Shown piece after piece: positions 1 to 8,527 of a stretch of DNA of 32,500 bases (its first letter is position 1; each line of letters opens with the position of its first letter). This DNA comes from Paulinella micropora. Its lineage: Eukaryota; Cercozoa; Imbricatea; Euglyphida; Paulinellidae. Location of the stretch: assembly GCA_019918135.1 (NCBI GenBank), contig WBZZ01001068.1, positions 90,001 to 122,500 of the forward strand, written 5' to 3'. The translations under genes were made by a program, and so were the position numbers. Below the pieces are notes generated by a model that made no database searches, was not told the origin of the DNA, and saw only the letters and a list, made by a program, of their open reading frames with translations.

Positions 1-1122
1 GACCTATAATCTATCCAATTCTATTACTATCCATCCTATATTCTATCCAACCTATCATCTATCCCATTCTACTACTATCCGTCCTATAATCTATCCCCTC
101 TCCCCCTATCCCGCCATCCCCCGTTCCGTCTTCCGCGTTGCCCCCCCCCCCCCCCCCCCCCGTGCCCGTGTTGTTATCCACGCGTATATATATCCCGATC
201 CGCATGCCGAGCGGTGAGTGTCTTCCATTCGGCGTTCCGCCGTCTTCGCGTCCCCGCGCGGCAAAATAAAATAGATTCCATGAGTGGCACATTCCGAGTG
301 TACCGTCGCCTTGCTCGCCATATAGGCTCGTTGTCCTTCCGCGGTACGTGTGGTTGCATTTGTATTACCCCTCCCTTCTCCTCTTCTTCATCATTCTTCA
401 TCTTTCTTTTCATCTTCTCAGTCTTTCCCGTCATCCTTTTTCCGTTCGTACCCCGTACGCTTACCCTTTGTCGAGCTACCGCAGGCTGAGGGTGAATATC
501 AACAAGTGAGCGTGAGGGTGATCAGTCCGTCAACGTCATTGCTCTCGCTCCCCGGCGAGTCAATGTATTATCCTCCAAAGGCTTATACGCCTGTCATCGC
601 GTCCCTGCGCGAAAAAGAATTGTATCGTCACGCCCCGCGCGAGATAAGATTATCCGTCATCGCGCCCTGCGCGGAAATTCCAACAGCCTCCAAGATAGGT
701 AGAAGTAATTGTCGTGTAATTTCATGTGTTTGTTCACCACCAGCACATGAAAGAACACAATTAGTGTCATGGCCCTTGCATGTTTATGTGTCGTGCATTT
801 TTCATGTGCTGTCGGCAACCAGCACATGAAAATTCACGATTAGCATCGTGGTCTCTGAACAGAGCCCATTATTTCCCAAAAGGTTGACTTTTCCGATTCC
901 CGTTCAGACGATGACGTCCGTACCCTCGCGTTCCTGCGCGTACCAAGTGTATACCATACACTTTAGCATCAAGCGATGCACGTACCATCAGCCGCTTCCC
1001 CCGGGCGCACCACCCCGGATTTGGTCGTCATCTTATCATGTCCCCCGTGCCACTCATTTCCGTCGCCCGTGCACCACCCCGGATTAGGTCGTCATCTTAT
1101 CATGTCCTAACGTAGATAAGTA
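1..1122. other. Host left flank, no gene seen
   Basis: No convincing coding region; open frames here have low-complexity translations. Visible structure: an imperfect TATCC/CTATC-rich tract at 1-120, a run of 21 C at 141-161, a pyrimidine-rich stretch at about 361-450, and a hairpin at 799-832 with 13-bp arms (TTTTCATGTGCTG and its complement) around an 8-nt loop. The half-motif CAGCACATGAAA of that hairpin also occurs at about 740. GC-richer than the element that follows, which is consistent with host DNA. Confidence 0.6.
1007..1107. repeat. 64-bp-period direct duplication at the insertion site
   Basis: A segment starting GCACCACCCCGG at 1007 recurs at 1071-1107 with one mismatch over 37 bases. 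The bases between copies (about 1034-1061, CATGTCCCCCGTGCCACTC and onward) recur almost unchanged immediately right of the Polinton at 22213-22236. The Polinton therefore sits in or beside this host repeat. Confidence 0.7.
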
Positions 1123-1128
1123 TGTATC
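1123..1128. repeat. Target-site duplication, left copy
   Basis: TGTATC directly abuts the left terminal inverted repeat; the same six bases abut the right end at 22207-22212. Six base pairs is the duplication length known for Polinton/Maverick integration. Confidence 0.93.
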
Positions 1129-1273
1129 AGTAGTATAGGGTGCCACTTTGGCACACTTTTTCAATACATACCTCCGTTGAAATCAAAATCATTCCAACGG
1201 CTCTCCTCTTCATTTCGCAAACAAACAATACAGAAAGCAATTATAAGCAAATAAGCCTTAGTCTTAAAAGTTA
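1129..1273 (+). repeat. Left terminal inverted repeat (145 bp)
   Basis: Bases 1129-1273 match the reverse complement of 22062-22206 with no mismatch that I can see. Near the tip lies a short hairpin, GTGCCA-CTT-TGGCAC, at 1139-1153. The match ends at 1273, where the two sides diverge. Confidence 0.95.
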
Positions 1274-1310
1274 ATTTCTATTTAAATAATTATAAAGACA
1301 CATATATAGG

Positions 1311-1832
1311 ATGACGCCGTTCAGGATTTCAAAAGGTTGTGTAATGGTTAAGAATAATGAAAAAAGACCTATGGTGAAAGTTCAATGGAGAGAAGGAGGA
1401 AAAGTTATGTGTAAGAGTTTCTGCATAGGAAAAGGCAAATCAAAAGAGCAAGCATTGGAAGAAGCAAATAAATATCATAAAGAATTTGTAATACCTAAAT
1501 ATGAAGAATGGAAAATAAACTACGACAGTGAAAGAAAAGCAATTAAAAATGAAAAAATTAAGAAATGGATAATCAAAAGTTATATTTGTGAATGTGGAGC
1601 AGAGATTACAAATGGAAGTAAACGTAAGCATAAGAAATCTAATAAACATAAAGAAAACGTAGAGTTGTTAAAATCTAAGGTTGAACAAGTTAAGAAAGAA
1701 GAAGACGAAAGATGTAGTATGTGTGGTTATATGGAAAATAATTGCCATTGCGGTTCAGGATATAGCAAGTACGATCAGACTTGGAAAGACAAAAGATTAA
1801 TAGGATTTATGGGTTTTGCTAGCATAGCATAG
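1311..1832 (+). CDS. Zinc-finger protein with AP2-like N-terminus, TIR-proximal
   Basis: 173 aa, starting at an ATG 37 bases inside the left TIR after an AT-rich TATA-like leader. Residues ~5-62 (a V-x-W strand pattern, then K-S-F, then a helix rich in E/A/K) look like an AP2/integrase-type DNA-binding domain; this is a weak pattern call. Residues ~92-118 form a C-x-C...H...H finger (CECG, then K-H-K-K-S-N-K-H) of the kind common in large DNA virus proteins. Residues ~135-149 give a second Cys cluster (CSMC, CHC). A sequence-specific DNA-binding role, perhaps at the adjacent TIR or in early regulation, is inference. No partner gene is close: 184 bases separate it from the next ORF. Confidence 0.75.
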   Translation: MTPFRISKGCVMVKNNEKRPMVKVQWREGGKVMCKSFCIGKGKSKEQALEEANKYHKEFVIPKYEEWKINYDSERKAIKNEKIKKWIIKSYICECGAEITNGSKRKHKKSNKHKENVELLKSKVEQVKKEEDERCSMCGYMENNCHCGSGYSKYDQTWKDKRLIGFMGFASIA

Positions 1833-1841
1833 CCGTACAAC

Positions 1842-1971
1842 AATTTCTCCGATCTAATTGAAATCATTTCGACGGGGGTATGGGTGAATTTTATGTTAAA
1901 GACAAGGACACAACACTATATAGAGGCACACAGGGACACAGGACACACCCCACATTTGAGACGGAGAAATT
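1842..1971. promoter_or_regulatory. Intergenic region with distant inverted repeat and TATA-like box
   Basis: The gap before the polymerase region contains 10-bp arms AATTTCTCCG (1842-1851) and CGGAGAAATT (1962-1971) separated by 110 bases, and a TATA-like CTATATAG at 1916-1923, about 95 bases before the ATG at 2017. Probable promoter region; the arms are too far apart to call a functional hairpin. Confidence 0.35.
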
Positions 1972-2016
1972 ATTTTAATTTTTAAAATTATATTTCCTTA
2001 GATATATTTATCAAAC

Positions 2017-2361
2017 ATGGAGACACACACGTATAACGGCAAGGTCTACAGGTTGGATAGATTAAGGGAATATAAGATAAATTACGAAATCAAGTCTGTC
2101 AGGGGTCGGGATGTGCTATATATCAAACCGAAGGTAAGGGGGTATAAAGTTGATACACTGACTGCCCAAAACTACTTGAACCAAGTAAGAGGTGCGGTGT
2201 ATTTCGAACACCATGCTATACCAATAGCGCCACCTTTACCTACGATTGAAGAGAAAAAAGAAATCAAGGAAAATGTCAGAGACTTGATGCGATATGGCAA
2301 TTACGAAATCAAGCGAGACGACAGAAAGGAGCACAAACTTGGAATAAACGAAAGTATTTAA
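2017..2361 (+). CDS. Probable detached N-terminus of DNA polymerase (114 aa)
   Basis: 114 aa from an ATG, ending in TAA. It is in the same reading frame as the polymerase segment that follows, and no other stop separates them: after TAA at 2359-2361 the frame stays open through 2398 (first downstream ATG) to 3549. The protein is charged and mostly hydrophilic with a proline-rich turn (IPIAPPLP) near residue 70. Polinton polymerases have long N-terminal regions before the exonuclease, so the simplest reading is one gene cut by a nonsense codon. The alternative is a separate small protein translated just upstream. Confidence 0.6.
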   Translation: METHTYNGKVYRLDRLREYKINYEIKSVRGRDVLYIKPKVRGYKVDTLTAQNYLNQVRGAVYFEHHAIPIAPPLPTIEEKKEIKENVRDLMRYGNYEIKRDDRKEHKLGINESI

Positions 2362-2397
2362 AGGGTTGTGTTGAATGGAAACTTTCGGTCTTTCACT

Positions 2398-5300
2398 ATG
2401 CGAGATGTAATAAGATTTATTGAAATCATATTGAACGACTTTTTAAAACGACAGGGGCAAAGAGATAAGGTTGATGTAGGTATTGAGTTTGTAGATTATT
2501 ATGGCAAAGTATCTACAGGCCAACATTATGTCAATGAAATCTCGGTTGAAAAAGTTTTAGAAAGATTGTCGTCAATATTTCAAAGCAACGAAAGTCTTTA
2601 TATGGATGAAAGTGGCACCAACTTTGATAAATTAAAGTTTGTATTAAAGTCTGTTAAAATGCCTACGGGCGGGGCAAGGCTACAGGTTTTGAACAAACTG
2701 GATGTATATAGAAAGAAAGGAGTAATCTGTATTACTAATAGCGATAACTTATGCCTAGCACGAGCAATCGTTGTTGTCAAAGCAAAAATTGAAAAACATC
2801 AAAAATACAAAACAATATTAATGGGGAGAAAGATACAGCAGGAAATGGCTGAGTCTTTACACGATGAAGCGAAAGTTATTAAGGATGTGTGTGGGATACA
2901 AGAAATTAATACATTCGCTAATCACATTAAATACAATCTGGTTATTGTCGAATTTCCTGACCAAATAGTTTATAAAACAGAACTACTTGACGCGAACGGC
3001 GAACGGCTGACTAACCTTTACATTCTAAAGACTGAAGGACATTACGATGCCATAACTAACATGAAGTCTATGCTAGGAAAAAAGAATTTCTGCGAGTTGT
3101 GTCTAAGAGGGTATATGGAAAGACATGCATGCGACGCCAAATGTAGTATCTGTGAAACCAAGGGTTGTAAGGGAATAAATGACAAGAGCCAGTGGAAAGA
3201 ATGTGAGAAGTGTAATAGAAAGTTTCCAAATACTGAATGCTTTAATAATCACATGACGACAAACTGCGATGTTAAAGCGAAATGTAAATCGTGCGGTCTT
3301 AATTACAGAAAAAAGGACATACATAAATGCGGATATGCGAAATGCCGTAATTGTAAAGAACTGAAACCACTAGAGCACCAATGTGAAATAGTCCAAAAGG
3401 AAATCCTACCGCCGTCAGAACAATACATATTCTTTGACTTTGAAGCGACACAGGACACTGGCGAGCACATTGTTAATCATGCTGAAAGCCAGTATTACGA
3501 TGCTAAAGAACCGCCAGTAATTCATAAGAACATTCAAGACTTTTGTAATTGAGCTTTTGACACTAAACACAGCGAATTTACCTTTATCGCACACAATGCT
3601 CGCGGTTATGATTGTCAGTTCATTCTTAAGTGGCTTGTAGATAACAAACAGACACCATTTGTCATTTACCAAGGCGGTAAGATAATGATGATGACACATA
3701 AGAAATACCGCTTCATTGATAGTTTGAGTTTCCTTACGATGCCATTGTCTGACTTTCCAAAGACATTCGGACTAACGGAACTTAAGAAAGGATACTTTCC
3801 GCACTTCTTCAACACAGACAAGAACAAAAACTATGTTGGGATTATGCCACACAAGAAACATTACGGCTACGACACTATGCGAGGAGATAAGAGAAAGGAG
3901 TTTTTAGAATGGTATGACGAACAAGTCAATCTCCGACGCGTCGGAGATAGTGTTCACAACCACTTCGATATGGCGAAGGAAATCGCTGAGTATTGTCATA
4001 GCGATGTTGATATACTTAGAAAGGGGTGTATAGATTTTACAAAGCAGTTTCTTGAATTCGGTATTGACCCGTTTCAATATACAACTATTGCGAGTTGTGT
4101 TATGGCTCTGTATCGTGCTAAGTTTATGCCTGTTAATTCAATTGCGGTATTGAAAGCGGAAAAACAAAACAGGATGGCTTCAAGGGCTTGTGTTGAATGG
4201 TTAGCCTACAGAAGCAGACTAGACAAAACCGATATTAAACACGCATTCAACGGAGGTGAAAAAATGTTTCAACTCGGGCAATCAAAAATATATGTGGATG
4301 GCTGGGACGAGAAAAACAAAACCGCTTATGAGTTTTACGGGTGTCATTGGCACGGCTGTCAGAAGTGTTGGAACGGCAATGCAATGAATGCCAAGAAGAA
4401 TAAGACGATGGGCGAACTATACAAGGAAACAATGAGAAGAGAAAAACAACTGAGCCAACAGGTAAAAGTAATAAGTGTCTGGGAATGTGATTGGAGCCTG
4501 ATGAAAACCAGTGAAAGACTGGCCGAGGATACCAACGAACGAATTATGGAACAAGAAGGATTAAACCCACGAGAAGCAATGTTTGGAGGTAGAACGAATG
4601 CTCTAACATTGTATTGGAAATCACGACACAGCGACGAATACGCGAAACACATTGACATATGCTCACTCTATCCGACCGTTATGTATTATGACCTTTACCC
4701 TAGCGGGCACCACGAAATCATCAGACCAAATGATGATGTGGAACGAAAAGATATGCGAAACAAAATCATAAAAAAGGAATACTTTGGAGTGGCTAAGGTT
4801 AAGATGCTACCGCCGAGAGGATTACTACACCCAGTCTTACCAAAAGCGGACAGAGGCAAGATGATGTATTACTTATGCGATAAGTGCGGGATGACTGAGC
4901 ACCACGGCGAATGCAAGCACACCGACAATGAGCGGGCAATAACAGGAACTTGGGCAACTCCAGAAATTTACAAGGCCTTAGATAAAGGGTATAAGTTAAT
5001 GAAAGTATATGAAGTATGGCACTGGAAAGAACAGAGCAGTAGCCTATTCAAGGAATACATAAAAACATTCTTGAAGGTTAAGCAGGAATCAAGTGGATAT
5101 CCAGCAGGATGCAATACGGCCGAGGAAAAACAAAACTACATAAGCAGTATGGAAATCAAAATGGGTGTTAAGATGGATGAAAACAAAATAGAAGAAAACT
5201 CAGGTCGCCGTGCGGTGGCTAAGTTGTGCTTGAACTCCTTGTGGGGTAAGTTTGGAGAGAAGCAGAACAAAAAACAACAAAATGATAAGGGATAAGGAAA

Positions 5301-6034
5301 CCCTATACAAACTAATGAACGATAAATCAGTGGATAACATAAATATTAACATAATCAACGACGAAATAATAGAGGCCAGTTATGATTTAAAACAGGATGC
5401 GGTCAGCGACCCGATTAAGACAAATATTGTAGTTGCTCTATTTACTACCTGCCACGCAAGAATGAGACTTTATGAGATGATGGCCAGACTAGGCAGGAGA
5501 ATTCTATACCACGATACGGATAGTGTAATATATACCACAGACCTGACGAAAGGCGAAGATGATGTAAAGACGGGCAAACTACTCGGGGACTGGACAGATG
5601 AATTAAAAGGAGCCAAGATAAAGACCTTCGTTGGAGGCGGGGCAAAGTGCTACGGATACTTATTAGATAACGGCAAAGCATGTATGAAAGTAAAAGGATT
5701 TAGTATGAATTACGAGACGAAGAAGGCCTTAAACTTACCTAATATGTTAAGTGTAATCAGTTGCGGGCTTGGTATTAAAAACACAGATTTATTTGAAAAG
5801 GGTAAAAATGAACTGGCGGACTTGCTAGAGACTGAGGAAGAATTAAGGATTGCTAAGCGAATTGAGAAGTCTGGAAAAGTAGTTATAATAGAAAACAACA
5901 AGATAACGCGAGACAAACAAAAGAAAAAAATAACAAGCGAATACTTAGAAAAGACATTTAGTTTTACAAACACAAAAAGACAAGTTATCGGAATTGTAGA
6001 GAATGCGATTGAAACACTGCCGTTTGGATATTAA
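2398..6034 (+). pseudogene. polB: Protein-primed family B DNA polymerase, interrupted
   Basis: Replicative polymerase of the element. Order seen: Cys-rich putative zinc-binding region (about 3090-3400); ExoI DFEAT at 3435; ExoII N-A-R-G-Y-D at 3594-3611; ExoIII Y-C-H-S-D at about 3991-4005; palm motif A D-I-C-S-L-Y-P at 4653-4673; motif B K-L-x-L-N-S-L-W-G at 5221-5247; motif C Y-H-D-T-D-S at 5507-5524. All catalytic motifs are present. Breaks: an in-frame TGA at 3550-3552 between ExoI and ExoII, and a net one-base frame change near 5262-5285 in an A-rich run (AACAAAAAACAACAAAA), which separates motif B from motif C. A third stop at 2359 probably removes the N-terminus. The first in-frame ATG after that stop is at 2398. 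As read it cannot make a full polymerase. Confidence 0.9.
3929..3948. repeat. In-frame palindrome, ATCTC...GAGAT family, in polB
   Basis: ATCTCCGACGCGTCGGAGAT is a perfect 20-bp palindrome inside the polymerase, just before ExoIII. It is read as N-L-R-R-V-G-D (with the preceding A completing the Asn codon). Related palindromes in the same codon phase occur at 12730-12749 and 13849-13868, and intergenic relatives at 8361-8380 and 9997-10015. Confidence 0.9.
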
Positions 6035-6071
6035 TGATGTTTAGTACAGCAAAAACAATATAGGTTTTTGG

Positions 6072-6123
6072 TTATGAAGTCCAGTTGTTTTGTACTACTT
6101 CCAAAACAACAAAAACTTCATAA
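6072..6123. promoter_or_regulatory. Intergenic hairpin between polB and the ExoX-like gene
   Basis: Nested arms: TTATGAAGT (6072-6080) with ACTTCATAA (6115-6123), and GTTGTTTTG (6084-6092) with CAAAACAAC (6102-6110). The loop contains ACTACTTC, the core shared with hairpins at 8459-8485, 19464-19490 and 21083-21107. A TATA-like CTATAAAATATATA follows at about 6150-6163, shortly before the ATG at 6179. It could end polB transcription or control the next gene. Confidence 0.75.
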
Positions 6124-6178
6124 TTTTTTTGTTTTTTTTTTAATTTTTTCTATAAAATATATACTCCTATACTATACT

Positions 6179-6466
6179 ATGACCACCCTCACCAGACTAT
6201 GCAAGAAGTTTGAACAACTCTCACTTGAAACAAAAAATGAAACTTTTGCTCTTACTGATATTCAAAAGGTAATTAACGACGAAATCAAGGCGATTGAAAA
6301 GAGAAAGGAAGGCAAGCCAACCGATGTTTTTCCATTTGGTAAGTATCGCGGGAAGAAGGTTTCTGATATCGCTACCATTGATAAGCCATATCTTGAATGG
6401 GTTATGAAACAGCCGTGGTTTGATAAATTTACCGACATTAAGGCAGAAGTAAAAAAATATATATAA
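6179..6466 (+). CDS. ExoX C-terminal-domain-like small protein
   Basis: 95 aa. The ATG at 6179 is chosen over upstream in-frame codons because it follows the TATA-like box and because the residues before it are low-complexity Phe/Ile-rich. Residues ~45-85 match the pattern of the small domain found at the C-terminus of exonuclease X-like proteins: FPFGKYRGK, then a ...PYLEW... helix and W-F. The N-terminal ~40 residues are helical and charged. No exonuclease catalytic domain is present, so a nuclease activity is not implied; the domain may bind nucleic acid or protein. It lies between polymerase and structural genes on the same strand as the polymerase. Confidence 0.75.
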   Translation: MTTLTRLCKKFEQLSLETKNETFALTDIQKVINDEIKAIEKRKEGKPTDVFPFGKYRGKKVSDIATIDKPYLEWVMKQPWFDKFTDIKAEVKKYI

Positions 6467-6517
6467 TTGATATTCGTAAATCCACACTCCCGCTACCGCT
6501 CCCGTGTGTTTTACGAA
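6467..6517 (+). terminator. Conserved 3' motif plus hairpin after the ExoX-like gene
   Basis: Just after the TAA stop comes TTGATATTCGTAAATCCACAC and then a hairpin: arms TTCGTAAA (6473-6480) and TTTACGAA (6510-6517), inner arms CACAC (6483-6487) and GTGTG (6504-6508). A closely similar string (TGATATTTGAAAATCCACAC, then CGCT-rich, then CGTGT) follows the major capsid gene on the other strand at 8488-8524. Likely a transcription-end or 3'-processing signal of this element. Confidence 0.65.
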
Positions 6518-6557
6518 CATCGTTTTCTTTTAATTATTTTTCTTTAAATTTTTTATT

Positions 6558-6611
6558 GATGTTTTAGAATAAGCGAGAGTGCGACAGCACGAAGCGCAAT
6601 TCTAAAATATC
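6558..6611 (+). promoter_or_regulatory. Hairpin ending at the start codon of the 6612 gene
   Basis: Arms of 13 bp with one mismatch (6558-6570 and 6599-6611), plus inner pairs GCG/CGC and GTGC/GCAC. The sequence TTTTAGAATAAGCG on the left arm and ATTCTAAAATATC on the right arm closely match the hairpin upstream of the surface-protein gene at 8341-8400. The ATG follows with no gap. Confidence 0.7.
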
Positions 6612-7067
6612 ATGAGCGAACTTAGCACCAAGCAAGACTACTTGAATGAAATTGAAAAATGGAACATTGACAGCGAAATTAAGAAACCCACTATTAAATG
6701 GACAAAGCCCGACATTGTTTCTTTCTATGAGCAATATAAGCCAAATGTTGGAATTTCCAGCATAGATGATAATGTGAAAGTAGTAATTCCGTTGGAAAGC
6801 GTGTTGATGGAGGAAGAGAGCACTCCTTTTACGACTACTGATTTAAAAGAGACTGGTATCACCGAAATCAAGGCTAATGTTGGCAAAGAAATAGCAAATG
6901 CTACATACGAAACTCCTTGTAAAGAGTGTAAGAAAAAAAATGTGCTATCAGTTTCAATTGACGATGATAGATTTTGCGATGTGGCATGCGTACTTTCATT
7001 TCTAGAAAAAAATGAAGAAATGAATGAAGTTAGAAAAAATAATTTTATCAAGTATTTTAAAAAGTGA
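6612..7067 (+). CDS. Unknown protein with C-terminal Cys cluster
   Basis: 151 aa, not recognised. The start ATG is fixed by the hairpin that ends at 6611. The N-terminal ~50 residues are helical and charged. Residues ~102-127 contain a C-x2-C ... C-x3-C arrangement (CKECKKKN, then FCDVAC) consistent with a single treble-clef-like or MYM/FCS-type zinc site, followed by a lysine-rich tail. The stop codon TGA is part of TGATATTTGAAAATC, the 3' motif also seen after the capsid gene. Convergent with the surface-protein gene that ends at 7099, with only 31 bases between. Confidence 0.75.
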   Translation: MSELSTKQDYLNEIEKWNIDSEIKKPTIKWTKPDIVSFYEQYKPNVGISSIDDNVKVVIPLESVLMEEESTPFTTTDLKETGITEIKANVGKEIANATYETPCKECKKKNVLSVSIDDDRFCDVACVLSFLEKNEEMNEVRKNNFIKYFKK

Positions 7068-7098
7068 TATTTGAAAATCAACGATTTAATTTTTTTCT

Positions 7099-8336
7099 CT
7101 AAGGGTCTTCAATCCAAGTAAAAGCATACTGAATACTTATAGTCTGATTTGCAGTAGCCTGTGCTGTTATAGTTAGCCTTTCGCTTGGCAACATGTCATC
7201 TAAATCATAATCAGCAAAATTTATACTTTGAGCATCACTAGTATTCACGAATACGACAGCAATCACGTTCCCACCACTAATAGTGGCAGTAGTATCAAAC
7301 GAAACTAAACTCGTATTTGTATTGTTCTCAGCGTACACGGCGCCTGTAAGTGTAGCATTTTTTATTACCTTAATTATTACGCTACTTTTAGTGTCAGTAT
7401 TTAGAATATTTAGCCGTCTAGGATACACTATACTATAATTAGCAATAGTGTTTCCAATAATATTAGTATTATTCCTCATAGTAAAAGCATGAGTTGCTAC
7501 ATTTGTTGTATTTGCTGTTCTTTCATAAATAAATGGAATACCTCTTATGATTTCAGTTCCTTCAATAAAGCATCCAACGCTGGCAATTCTAAGATTTTGG
7601 ATTTGCGGATTAGCGCCAACAGCCAAAGAAGCCAAAAATGGTAAAGTAGTATTATTAAGAGATGTAGCAGTTTTGCTGTTGGCATATCGTATAGCATGGA
7701 CTAGTTGAAATTGTCCAGTGTTTGGATTTTCAATATAAAATGATATCTGCCCGAAACCCAAGTATTGATATTTAATCTGAAATACATTACCCTTACTAAA
7801 ATCAATGGCTGGTAAGTAATCAGTCCCGTCCGCTTTATCTACATTCCATGCACTTTGTTTAACCTCTGTAATGACTGCGGAGTTATTAAATTGGTATATT
7901 TTCATTACTCCACTTTCTCTTGCGAAGAAGAAACCATCAGTCAAGAAGGAATCACCAATACCTACATATGACGAATACCCGCCTGCTTCATTTGTATTCC
8001 ACAAAGCAGTAAATCTGACACATACACCCATACCAGCACGATATTTAATTTTCTTTTTTGTTTCAATGAATAATCTTGAACCTCCAACCGCCTGTGTTGT
8101 TAGATAAGCCATAGCACTCTTTTGCTCTAATGTAGCATTAGTAGTGCTTGTGTTCCACTTAGAAGTATTTACGTTATACATAAATGTTTCTTGTATAATC
8201 GGTGTGTATTGTGATGTTGCTAATTCACCAAATGCTGTTTTCTCAACTTTAGTTTCAAGATACCCTTCATGCCCAACTTTTACATTTATAAAGTCTCCGT
8301 CGGGATTTGTGCGATTAAGTTTCTCTGATGAGACAT
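7099..8336 (-). pseudogene. Virion surface-type protein, frameshifted near its start
   Basis: The body (ATG at 8181 to the stop at 7099) is 360 aa, rich in Asn/Thr and beta strand. Its middle, with GNVFQIKYQYLGFG, then SFYIENPNTG, then SLNNTTLPF, resembles from memory a surface/tail-associated protein type of marine phages and algal large DNA viruses; no catalytic motif. The same frame stays open upstream to about 8340 with a plausible protein (contains NPDGDFINVKVGHEG) but no ATG. An ATG at 8336 directly follows a conserved 5' hairpin, in another frame; the frames are separated by a TCTC stretch at about 8330. I infer the true start is 8336 and that the gene is broken by a small indel. Expression from the ATG at 8181 would lose about 50 residues. 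Confidence 0.65.
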
Positions 8337-8340
8337 TGAT

Positions 8341-8400
8341 ATTTTATAATGACGCTCACAATCTCAAACCTGTTTGAGATATCACGCTTATTATAAAATA
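8341..8400 (-). promoter_or_regulatory. 60-bp hairpin before the surface-protein gene
   Basis: Outer arms ATTTTATAAT / ATTATAAAAT and inner arms ATCTCAAAC / GTTTGAGAT (8361-8369 and 8372-8380) with mismatched GC-containing segments between. On the minus strand it reads TTTTATAATAAGCG ... TTATAAAATATCA-ATG, closely like the hairpin before the 6612 gene. The inner part is also a member of the ATCTC...GAGAT palindrome family. Confidence 0.75.
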
Positions 8401-8458
8401 TTGTTTTTTAAATATCAAAAAATAAATATTTTACTTTTCACGATGTTTGTAAAAATTT

Positions 8459-8485
8459 TTTATTTTTGAAGTAGTCAAAAATAAA
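8459..8485. promoter_or_regulatory. Intergenic hairpin, GACTACTTC family
   Basis: Perfect 11-bp arms TTTATTTTTGA (8459-8469) and TCAAAAATAAA (8475-8485) around a 5-nt loop. On the minus strand the core is TTTTTGACTACTTCAAAAA, matching hairpins at 6084-6110, 19464-19490 and 21083-21107. It lies between the capsid gene end and the surface-protein start. Confidence 0.8.
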
Positions 8486-8487
8486 GA

Positions 8488-8527
8488 TACACGAAAGCGA
8501 AGCGAAAGTGTGGATTTTCAAATATCA
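8488..8527 (-). terminator. Conserved 3' motif after the major capsid gene
   Basis: On the minus strand the capsid stop TGA begins TGATATTTGAAAATCCACAC, followed by a CGCT-rich segment and CGTGT. The same arrangement follows the ExoX-like gene at 6467-6517, and its first 15 bases follow the 6612 gene. Candidate 3' processing or termination signal. Confidence 0.6.

Noticed and set aside
350..829. Long plus-strand open frame in the left flank
   Set aside because: Translation is low-complexity Ser/Pro/Phe from a pyrimidine tract, with no domain.
5269..5275. AAAAAAC resembling a -1 ribosomal frameshift heptamer near the polB frame change
   Set aside because: The heptamer is in the wrong phase for A-AAA-AAC slippage and the required change is +1, not -1. 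With two other stops in the gene, a simple indel is more likely.
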